A stretch of DNA of 64,000 nucleotides, from positions 1-64,000 of the forward strand of contig JAAFIQ010000002.1 of NCBI GenBank assembly GCA_013298715.1, read 5' to 3'. The stretch is from Bacteroidota bacterium. Lineage in GTDB: Bacteria > Bacteroidota > Bacteroidia > B-17B0 > Aurantibacillaceae. The position numbers and the translations under genes are program-made. Of this stretch, positions 17,933 to 24,671 are shown piece after piece. The notes below the pieces were generated by a model. The model saw only the letters and a list, made by a program, of their open reading frames with translations. It was not told the DNA's origin and made no database searches. Position 1 is the stretch's first letter; every line of letters begins with the position of its first letter.

Positions 17933-19201
17933 ATGCGTTTGTTTGTTGTTTTATTTTTTATTCAATTATATTCTCATGCGCAAAGCATCAGAGCCTGTCA
18001 GCAGCGATTTAATGCGTATTTGAATTTTAAAGGCTCTTTAAATTCGGTTGTAAAATTTGAAGACGATGCTATTTATTTGATGAATAACAAGGGCGATAAA
18101 GAATTTGCCGTTTATAGCCATGAACTGGATATGTTAGCCGAATTTTTTGAAAATAATTCATTTACACAACAAGAACAACTCTTAAAATTAAAAGGCACCA
18201 AGCGCTATACCAAACGCCAGCGTGATAGTTTATACATTTATATTGACGAAGTTAAAAAACCATCCAAACAAAAAAAAGCAAAACCATTAGCAGGTTTTAG
18301 GGTGGCAATAGATCCTGGACATTTTGGAACAACTTTGGAGGAAGCAAAAATTGAACAAAAATTTTTATACTTTGCTTTGGATAGTTTAAAAAAAGATTCG
18401 ATAAAATTGTTTGAAAGCGAATTAAATTTTGTTACTGCTATTTTATTAAAAAAACAACTCGAAAACCAAGGAGCAAAAGTACTTTTAACGAGAGAAAAAG
18501 CTAACCATACAAGTTTTGGTTGCTCTTATTTTTATTGGATTAAACAACATAAAAACAGAGTTTTAGATAGCCTTGAGCAAACTAATAATTTAAGTGAAGA
18601 AAAAGCAGAGAAATTAAAAAAACTAAGTGATTATAAATTCTTTTGGGACTTTTTTAGAGATTATGATTTAATAAATAGAGCAAAAAAGATAAACGAGTTT
18701 AAGCCACACGCCACAGCAATTGTGCATTATAATGTGGATGAAAAAAATGAAGGTTGGAATAAAGTAACCAATAAAAATTTTACTATGACATTTATAGGTG
18801 GTGCTATTACAGAAACGAATTTGGATAAACCCGAAACTAAAATTCATTTTTTAAGATTACTGCTAACCAAACAACTCAACCAAAGCGAGCAGTTGAGTGG
18901 GTTTACTGTTCAAAATTTCAGTAAACTTCTTACGATTCCAATTGCAAATATTTCAGATGCTACTTATTTAAGAGAAAATTGTTTACCAACACAAAGCAAC
19001 GGCGTTTTTGTAAGGAATTTGTTATTATGCAGAATGGTAAATTCGGCTTTGGTATACGGCGAAGCGCTTTATCAAGATAATATGAATGAGTGTAAACTAT
19101 TAAATTCAAAAACCAATGCCAATTACGAATCTAACCAAAGACTTTTAGCTGTTGCAAATGCCTATTATGAAGCCCTTTATAAGTTTTTAAAAAATTACTA
19201 A
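17933..19201 (+). CDS. N-acetylmuramoyl-L-alanine amidase (Amidase_3, AmiC-like)
   Basis: A 422-residue exported protein (signal MRLFVVLFFIQLYSHAQS). The zinc-amidase domain starts around residue 122: VAIDPGHFGTT gives H130, the FESELNF segment gives E163, and AIVHYNVDE gives H265, matching the His-Glu-His zinc site of Amidase_3 enzymes that cut the peptide stem from peptidoglycan. The first motif reads PGHFG where PGHGG is common. About 100 residues separate E163 and H265, including a charged helical stretch (VLDSLEQTNNLSEEKAEKLK), so this looks like a family member with an extra helical insert that may regulate access. It is divergent from arfB. Confidence 0.82.
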   Translation: MRLFVVLFFIQLYSHAQSIRACQQRFNAYLNFKGSLNSVVKFEDDAIYLMNNKGDKEFAVYSHELDMLAEFFENNSFTQQEQLLKLKGTKRYTKRQRDSLYIYIDEVKKPSKQKKAKPLAGFRVAIDPGHFGTTLEEAKIEQKFLYFALDSLKKDSIKLFESELNFVTAILLKKQLENQGAKVLLTREKANHTSFGCSYFYWIKQHKNRVLDSLEQTNNLSEEKAEKLKKLSDYKFFWDFFRDYDLINRAKKINEFKPHATAIVHYNVDEKNEGWNKVTNKNFTMTFIGGAITETNLDKPETKIHFLRLLLTKQLNQSEQLSGFTVQNFSKLLTIPIANISDATYLRENCLPTQSNGVFVRNLLLCRMVNSALVYGEALYQDNMNECKLLNSKTNANYESNQRLLAVANAYYEALYKFLKNY

Positions 19202-19230
19202 AAAAGTAATTTATCGAATAAGGAAAAAGA

Positions 19231-19238
19231 TAATTTTG
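19231..19238 (+). promoter_or_regulatory. TAATTTTG -7-like box
   Basis: An exact match to the Bacteroidota TANNTTTG -7 element, 24 nt before the ATG at 19263. The upstream -33 half is weak. Its position argues that the track's TTG at 19236 lies too close to, or before, the transcription start to be the real initiation codon. Confidence 0.4.
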
Positions 19239-19262
19239 TCTTTAAAACAAATTAAACTAAAT

Positions 19263-19883
19263 ATGAAAAAACTAGCATTATTTTTAAGCGCAGTAATTTT
19301 TTTATCTGCTTGTTCTAATAAAATTGGATTACAAAAACGTAAATACAACAAGGGTTTTTACGTATCTACCAGTAAAGATAAGTCAAGTTCTGAAATAAAT
19401 AAGAACAATAAAGTTGCAAAACTTGATTCAAAAAAGGTGGCTTCAGTTAATAACAAAAACTTAAATGGGAATGAAATAGTTGTAAACCCTAATCCAGTTT
19501 ACACCTCTATTCACATAGAGAATACTAAAATTGCTCAACCAAAAAGTAATCACTTTAATAAATCTACAATCGCAAAAGATTTAGCAGTTAAGGGAGATGC
19601 ATTAGCTTCAGCTCATATGAAAAATCATGAAACTCAGAGATTACATAAAACCAGAGAATTTAAAGCAATGCCAAATGCAATGGCAAGTGGAGGCGATACC
19701 AATTTGATTGTTTTAGTTATACTATGTCTATTTCCCTTTATTAATTTAATTGCTATTTACCTTAAAGATTCTAAAAAAATAACACTTAATTTTTGGTTAA
19801 CTTTAATTTTTGATTTATTATTCTTTATACCTGGAATTATTTTTGCTTTATTAGTTGTTTTAGACGTTGTTAATATGGCATAA
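19263..19883 (+). CDS. Lipoprotein with C-terminal YqaE/Pmp3-like membrane domain
   Basis: The ATG at 19263 starts a lipoprotein signal (MKKLALFLSAVIFLSACSNK, lipobox LSAC), giving 206 residues. A basic QKRKYNKGFYV motif follows, then a low-complexity Lys/Asn linker of ~120 residues. The end carries two hydrophobic helices with the YqaE/Pmp3 pattern: LIVLVILCLFPFINLIAIYL, then LNFWLTLIFDLLFFIPGIIFALLVV. Similar fused proteins occur in Bacteroidota. A lipidated N-terminus plus C-terminal membrane helices implies both ends are membrane-attached, most simply at the inner membrane. Role unknown; Pmp3 domains elsewhere relate to membrane-potential stress. Confidence 0.72.
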   Translation: MKKLALFLSAVIFLSACSNKIGLQKRKYNKGFYVSTSKDKSSSEINKNNKVAKLDSKKVASVNNKNLNGNEIVVNPNPVYTSIHIENTKIAQPKSNHFNKSTIAKDLAVKGDALASAHMKNHETQRLHKTREFKAMPNAMASGGDTNLIVLVILCLFPFINLIAIYLKDSKKITLNFWLTLIFDLLFFIPGIIFALLVVLDVVNMA

Positions 19884-19965
19884 AAAAGCAGCTAAATCAT
19901 TAAAGTCCAAAATCCGAGTTAAAAACCGTTTGTACTTTTTAACAACTTTATAAATTATTAAAGCG

Positions 19966-19973
19966 TATATTTG
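19966..19973 (+). promoter_or_regulatory. TATATTTG -7-like box
   Basis: An exact TANNTTTG match 25 nt before the ATG of the Cys-rich peptide gene at 19999. The -33 element is not convincing. The distance suits a short leader. Confidence 0.42.
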
Positions 19974-19998
19974 AATAAATTTTAAACAAAAAAACAAA

Positions 19999-20235
19999 AT
20001 GAAAAAATTATTTTTAATGGCTGCGTTTGCTGGTGTTTTATCTGGTGCAGCGGTTGCTAATACAAAAGGCGACGATAAAGACAAAAACAAAAAAGAATGT
20101 TGCAAAAAAGCAGAAGGTAAAGCTTGTGCTGGCGAGAAAAAAGAAACTTGCGCTAAAGGTGAAACTAAAGCGTGTTGCAAAAAGAAAACTGAAGCTGCTG
20201 GAACTACTGAAGTTAAAGCTGAAGAAAAGAAATAA
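19999..20235 (+). CDS. Small secreted Cys/Lys-rich peptide
   Basis: A 78-residue product with a clear signal peptide (MKKLFLMAAFAGVLSGAAVA). The mature ~57 residues are mostly Lys, Glu, Ala and Thr, with six Cys arranged as ECCKK, KACAG, ETCAK and KACCKK. No enzyme domain fits. The regular Cys spacing is reminiscent of small metal-binding or disulfide-rich proteins, but that is only a suggestion. It stands alone, with its own -7-like box upstream and a strong terminator 19 nt downstream, which supports a real, separately transcribed gene. The overlapping ORF at 20027-20350 is its frame shadow. Confidence 0.75.
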   Translation: MKKLFLMAAFAGVLSGAAVANTKGDDKDKNKKECCKKAEGKACAGEKKETCAKGETKACCKKKTEAAGTTEVKAEEKK

Positions 20236-20253
20236 TAACGATTGTTATTCAAT

Positions 20254-20286
20254 AAAAAAAGCTACTCATTTGAGTAGCTTTTTTTT
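20254..20286 (+). terminator. Bidirectional intrinsic terminator
   Basis: The stem gctactc/gagtagc closes on an attt loop. It is preceded by seven A and followed by eight T, so it can terminate the Cys-rich peptide gene on the plus strand and the plug-domain gene arriving from the minus strand. Confidence 0.9.
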
Positions 20287-20314
20287 GTTTGGTGTAGTTC
20301 ATCTAGTTTTTAGA

Positions 20315-21136
20315 TTATTTCTCAAGAATCACAGCGCTAGTATCTTGTAACATTTTCAAGCGTTTAGCCTCCGCTTTTTTGACTTCTTGTTTTTCTCTAA
20401 ATTCAGTGTTTCTTATGTTTTTTTCGCGCAAGCCGCTAAAGTAACTTTTAGTTGTAACAATTACTGCACCTCCTGTTAAATCACCATACATTGCTGGCAC
20501 GCCGCCACTAAAAAAAGTTAGGTTCTCTACTGCTAACCCACTAACCTGCGCAGGGCCTAGCGTACGGCATCCATCTATATAGTATGCAGTCGCATTTCCG
20601 CGCGATCCTCTAAAATAAACTTCGCCATTTCCATCTGTATAAACTTCACTGCTTAAACTGCTTAACGCCCCTTTAATATTACCTCTTTCAACACCGGCGT
20701 GTACTAATAAATCTTTAGCGTCAATACTTGTCATGCTATACATACTTTTATCCACACCACCGCCAACATATTCTATTGCTTTTGCTACTACCGTAACTGT
20801 AGCTAAGGTGTTAATTGCCATAGTTACATCAACATAAGTTGTTTTATTAGGTGTAACTTTTACTTTGTTTACAGGCTGCGTTTGGTGTCCCGGCTCTATG
20901 GCTGTAACTTCATATATTCCTGCTGTTAATGGTTTGTATTTGTAAATGCCATTTTCGTCTGATGTTGTTCCGCCAATAAGCCGAGTGCCTTGTGTAATTT
21001 TTACAGTTGCAAAAGGTATAATCCCATCTGTATCTTTTATTGTTCCTCTTATTTCTCCATAAGCATCTTGTGCTTTTGCTGTATAGCCTGCAATTACTAT
21101 AACGGCAAGACTAATTATTTTTTTAAAATTGTTCAT
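20315..21136 (-). CDS. CarbopepD-regulatory plus TonB plug protein lacking a barrel
   Basis: A 273-residue exported protein (signal MNNFKKIISLAVIVIAGYTAKA). Residues ~27-110 form a carboxypeptidase-regulatory-like domain (GEIRGTIKDTDGIIPFATVK, TTSDENGIYKYKPL). Residues ~125-230 form a TonB-receptor plug (GNIKGALSSLSSEVYTDGNG, YYIDGCRTLG, GDLTGGAVIVTTK). A short charged tail then ends at a normal stop with the terminator close behind, so no 22-strand barrel follows and none is seen downstream. It may be a free-standing plug or accessory protein, or a long-settled truncation of a SusC-like receptor. The intact reading frame favours a real product. Confidence 0.78.
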   Translation of the reverse strand: MNNFKKIISLAVIVIAGYTAKAQDAYGEIRGTIKDTDGIIPFATVKITQGTRLIGGTTSDENGIYKYKPLTAGIYEVTAIEPGHQTQPVNKVKVTPNKTTYVDVTMAINTLATVTVVAKAIEYVGGGVDKSMYSMTSIDAKDLLVHAGVERGNIKGALSSLSSEVYTDGNGEVYFRGSRGNATAYYIDGCRTLGPAQVSGLAVENLTFFSGGVPAMYGDLTGGAVIVTTKSYFSGLREKNIRNTEFREKQEVKKAEAKRLKMLQDTSAVILEK

Positions 21137-21282
21137 AATTGTTTGTTTTTAAATTGTTATTTTAAGTTTGATCAGCGCTGTTTGTAATAAGACATTTAAA
21201 AAGTTTATTTCCATAAAAAAAATAAAAAATTAATTTTATGGAATAATAAATAAAAAACGTCTATCTTTTATAAGTTAAATAA

Positions 21283-21879
21283 ATGTGGTTATTTTCAAAT
21301 AAAAAACACTTGTCGGATGAGGAATTGGTAACGCAATATTACCAAACTGGTAATGTAGCACTTATAGGCGACTTGTTTGAAAAACACACAAAAACAATTT
21401 ACGGTGTTTGCCTTTATTACTTTAGAGATAATGATGTTGCCAAAGATATGGTAATGCAAATTTTTGAAAAGTTGATGGTAGAGCTTAAAAAGTCTGAAAT
21501 TAAAAATTTTAAAGGTTGGTTAAGTTTTGTTGTTCGGAATTATTGTATCTCTGAACTAAGAAAAACTAATAAGTACAGATTTGTAAGTGAAAACTACTTA
21601 GACTTTGAGAAAACAGAAACTACAATGGAGAAAGAGGAAATTATCTCGAATGTTGATGATGAGAAATTATTAAGTTATTTAAAAGAATGCTTGCCTTTAT
21701 TGAAAGAAAACCAACAAGTTTGTTTGAAATTATTTTTTATACAAAATAAAAGTTATCAAGACATTGTTGAGCAAACTAATTTTAGTTTGAATGAAGTAAA
21801 GAGCTACTTGCAAAATGGAAAACGCAACTTGAAATTATTAATAGACGAAAAAATAAAAAATACGAAATATGCAGCCTAA
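21283..21879 (+). CDS. ECF-type RNA polymerase sigma factor
   Basis: A 198-residue sigma-70 family protein with only regions 2 and 4. Region 2 is LFEKHTKTIYGVCLYYFRDN through VMQIFEKLM. Region 4 is LPLLKENQQVCLKLFF followed by the helix-turn-helix SYQDIVEQTNFSLNEVKSYL. The product should direct polymerase to a small regulon. The next gene overlaps its end by 11 nt and encodes a membrane protein, the usual place for a regulator of the sigma factor. The plug-domain gene lies divergently 146 nt away and may be a target. The stimulus is unknown. Confidence 0.88.
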   Translation: MWLFSNKKHLSDEELVTQYYQTGNVALIGDLFEKHTKTIYGVCLYYFRDNDVAKDMVMQIFEKLMVELKKSEIKNFKGWLSFVVRNYCISELRKTNKYRFVSENYLDFEKTETTMEKEEIISNVDDEKLLSYLKECLPLLKENQQVCLKLFFIQNKSYQDIVEQTNFSLNEVKSYLQNGKRNLKLLIDEKIKNTKYAA

Positions 21880-22867
21880 TAAGAATATAAATGATTTAGA
21901 ATACTTGGCCAATTTGGGCTTTCAGGAGTCTGGTTTAACTGATTCTGATATTAGTAAACATGTAAACCAGATAAATAAAAATTTTAAAAAGCAACTAACA
22001 TTAAGTAACACTACAATGCGTGTTATTATAAATTTTTTAGTGCTTACATTTTTTGGAATATCAGTTTATTTTTTGGTAGCCAACAAAACTGTTGTTACAC
22101 CTACAGTTTCAGCTTTAAGCGCTACTAACATGATGTTAGATAAATTACCTGAGGCCACAAAGGTAATTGCCTTAGATACATTAGAGGTTTCTGATAACTT
22201 TATCAAAAAATCAATAGCCATCCAACTAGATCCGGAGGGAATTGCAAGTAAGGATACATTAGAATTTCAAACACTTACAAGCAATCAAATTACTCAAATT
22301 ACAGATGAACAATCAAATACCAATCAGCTAAAATTTATTTCTAATTCCACAATACATTATATTCACGACTTAAAAGTTACAAATTACACACAGCTTTATT
22401 TTAAAGATTTAGAAAAAATTGAGGTAAACGAAAATCTTGCTTTAGAATTACAATATCCCTTAAAATATAAATCTAATCCAAAATCTGGTTTAAAAGATTA
22501 TTCACCTTTGTTTTTAAATGAGGTGCTAAGTTTAGCCATGTTGGATTTTAAAAATCAAAAATTTAAGGAATGTAAATTCAAGTTAAGTCTATTACAAAAG
22601 TTTAATGCAAAGGATGATAATGTTTTATTTTATAATGCTATGTGTCTTTATTATCAAGGCTTCTATGCAGATGCACTAAACGGATTTGAATTAGCCTTGC
22701 AAAGTAAAAATAACTGTTTTTATATGGAAGCAGAATATTACAAAGCAATGTGTTTACTACAAACAAACGAAAAAGAAAATGCTAAAAGTATGCTTCAAAA
22801 AATAGAACGTGAAGAAGGTTTTTATGCAAGCAAAGCCAAGGCTCAATTAGAAGAATGGATTAAATAA
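21869..22867 (+). CDS. Single-pass membrane protein with TPR-like tail, possible anti-sigma partner
   Basis: A 332-residue protein. Residues 1-~50 are cytoplasmic (INDLEYLANLGFQESGLTDS), ~52-72 form one transmembrane helix (VIINFLVLTFFGISVYFLVA), and the remainder should be periplasmic. The last ~120 residues look like tetratricopeptide-type helical pairs (LAMLDFKNQKFKECKFKLSL, NAMCLYYQGFYADALNGFEL). There is no recognisable zinc anti-sigma motif. Translational overlap with the ECF sigma gene and the one-pass topology make an anti-sigma or sensor role plausible, but this is inference from context. Confidence 0.65.
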   Translation: MQPNKNINDLEYLANLGFQESGLTDSDISKHVNQINKNFKKQLTLSNTTMRVIINFLVLTFFGISVYFLVANKTVVTPTVSALSATNMMLDKLPEATKVIALDTLEVSDNFIKKSIAIQLDPEGIASKDTLEFQTLTSNQITQITDEQSNTNQLKFISNSTIHYIHDLKVTNYTQLYFKDLEKIEVNENLALELQYPLKYKSNPKSGLKDYSPLFLNEVLSLAMLDFKNQKFKECKFKLSLLQKFNAKDDNVLFYNAMCLYYQGFYADALNGFELALQSKNNCFYMEAEYYKAMCLLQTNEKENAKSMLQKIEREEGFYASKAKAQLEEWIK

Positions 22868-22868
22868 T

Positions 22869-22876
22869 TATATTTG
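22869..22876 (+). promoter_or_regulatory. TATATTTG -7-like box
   Basis: An exact TANNTTTG match immediately after the TPR-protein stop and 19 nt before the ACMSD start. It suggests ACMSD can be transcribed independently of the sigma operon. No clear -33 partner. Confidence 0.4.
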
Positions 22877-22895
22877 GATAAATTATTTTATAACC

Positions 22896-23885
22896 ATGTT
22901 CACAATAGATACGCACACCCACATTATACCAAAACACATTCCTGATTTTTCTTCAAAGTTTGGTTATGGCGAATTTATACAATTGCAACATCACGAGCCA
23001 ACAAAAGCTTGGATGATGCAGGGCAATAAACGATTTAGAGAAATTGAACAAAATTGTTGGGACGCTGGAACGAGAATCTCACAAATGGCAGAGCATGGTG
23101 TAGATCAACAAGTAATTTGTACCATACCTGTAATGTTCAGTTATTGGGCAAAGCCAGAGCATGGCTTAGAAGTAAGTAAATTTTTAAATGATGATATTGC
23201 TCAAACAGTTTCAGCACAACCTGATAAGTTTATTGGATTAGCTACCGTGCCTTTGCAAGATACAAACCTTGCAGTTAAAGAACTAGAGCGATGTATGAAG
23301 ATAGGTTATAGAGGGGTTCAAATTGGAAGCAATGTAAATAACTTGAATTTAAACGAAGTACAATTTGATGATTTTTGGGCTACTTGTGAAAGTTTAAATG
23401 CGGCAGTATTGGTGCATCCTTGGCAAATGATGGGACAAGAACACATGAACAAGTATTGGTTGCCTTGGTTAGTAGGTATGCCTGCAGAAATTAGCAGAGC
23501 AATATGCAGCCTGATTTTTGGAGGTGTTTTTGAGCGTTATCCAAAGTTAAAAGTTTGTTTTGCACATGGTGGAGGTTCGTTTTTACCAACACTGGCTCGT
23601 ATTGTTCATGGTTGGGAATGCAGACCAGATTTAGTTGCTATAGATAATGTGAAAAATCCAAAGGAGTATTTGGGCAAATTTTGGGTAGATAGCCATGTGT
23701 GCGATCATAAAATGTTGCAATATGTAATTGATTTAGTTGGCGCTAATAAAGTTATTCAAGGCAGTGATTATCCATTTCCTTTGGGTGAGGCGATTCCCGG
23801 CGAGCTAGTAAAATCAGCACCTTTAAGCAATGAAGATAAAAAAGCTATTTTAAGCGAAGGGGCACGTGAATGGTTGGGGATTTAA
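22896..23885 (+). CDS. 2-amino-3-carboxymuconate-6-semialdehyde decarboxylase (ACMSD)
   Basis: A 329-residue metal-dependent amidohydrolase-fold decarboxylase. Metal ligands are visible as DTHTH (H7, H9), LVHPW (H174), FAHGGG (H224) and GSDYPFPLGE (D291). The NKRFREI segment supplies the substrate-binding Arg region near residue 48. Order, spacing and total length match bacterial ACMSD, which decarboxylates the kynurenine-pathway intermediate ACMS and diverts it from quinolinate and NAD synthesis. NadC, the enzyme that uses quinolinate, is encoded 25 kb away in this window. No other kynurenine genes adjoin it. Confidence 0.88.
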   Translation: MFTIDTHTHIIPKHIPDFSSKFGYGEFIQLQHHEPTKAWMMQGNKRFREIEQNCWDAGTRISQMAEHGVDQQVICTIPVMFSYWAKPEHGLEVSKFLNDDIAQTVSAQPDKFIGLATVPLQDTNLAVKELERCMKIGYRGVQIGSNVNNLNLNEVQFDDFWATCESLNAAVLVHPWQMMGQEHMNKYWLPWLVGMPAEISRAICSLIFGGVFERYPKLKVCFAHGGGSFLPTLARIVHGWECRPDLVAIDNVKNPKEYLGKFWVDSHVCDHKMLQYVIDLVGANKVIQGSDYPFPLGEAIPGELVKSAPLSNEDKKAILSEGAREWLGI

Positions 23886-23907
23886 TGAAATGAAAATCTT
23901 AAATCAA

Positions 23908-24600
23908 CTATCTTCCTTCACTTTTCCAACGTTTGTAGCAGTCCATAATTTTACTGTACACCTCAATTGGTTCATGGTTAATTATATAATAGTTATTGCA
24001 CGTGTAGCAAAACCGCCTAAAATCATCAAAATTTATTTTATCATCACCAGTAAGTTTTCGTAAAATATCAGGGTTAAATTTTTGAGCAACTTCTTCCTCA
24101 ATTAAAATATCTTCAAAAATTTTAGCGAGTTTTCTTAATTGTTTCCCTTCTTTACTAAACTGCATGTATAGCGCGCTAATTGGGCTTCCAACATAATCCA
24201 AAGCTTTAAGTTTACTTTTATCAATTATATCATTCATGTATTGGCGCTCGTATGGCTTGTATTTAAAAGTAGTTACGGTAACCATACTTAAATTTATAGC
24301 AAACTGATTTAATATAATCTTGTATGGACTAACTTTTTGATCAAGAATTTCTTTAACACTTATATACGTTTTCGCATAGCCAACGCTGCTAAAAATCAAA
24401 GTATCTGAAGGCTTTACAAGTAAAACAAAATTCCCATCATTATCACTCATAGTGCCATTACCGTTTGTTTTATTAATCACATAAACAAAGGGTAGGGCAG
24501 TGATACTATCTTTTTCTAGTGTTTTGGCTTTAATTAGTTGTTGCGAAAATAGTAACTGTGGAGTGATCAGAAGTAAGATATGTAGAAGCGTTTTAAACAT
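23908..24600 (-). CDS. Exported CarbopepD-regulatory-like domain protein
   Basis: A 230-residue protein with signal peptide MFKTLLHILLLITPQLLFSQ. Residues ~20-105 match the carboxypeptidase D regulatory-like fold common in Bacteroidota (IKAKTLEKDSITALPFVYVI, GTMSDNDGNFVLLVKPSDTL, LIFSSVGYAKTYISVKEI). The remaining half is helical and charged, with no recognised domain (YMNDIIDKSKLKALDYVGSP). It stands alone, convergent with ACMSD. Envelope location is expected; function is unknown. Confidence 0.7.
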   Translation of the reverse strand: MFKTLLHILLLITPQLLFSQQLIKAKTLEKDSITALPFVYVINKTNGNGTMSDNDGNFVLLVKPSDTLIFSSVGYAKTYISVKEILDQKVSPYKIILNQFAINLSMVTVTTFKYKPYERQYMNDIIDKSKLKALDYVGSPISALYMQFSKEGKQLRKLAKIFEDILIEEEVAQKFNPDILRKLTGDDKINFDDFRRFCYTCNNYYIINHEPIEVYSKIMDCYKRWKSEGR

Positions 24601-24671
24601 TTTAATACCGCATATAAACCTAACAAATAAAATTAAATACTTGCTGTTTTTATATTGGTAATTAACTTTTT

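Noticed and set aside
20027-20350. 107-aa Lys/Leu-rich ORF on the plus strand
   Set aside because: It is a frame shadow of the Cys/Lys-rich peptide and runs through the terminator into the opposite gene.
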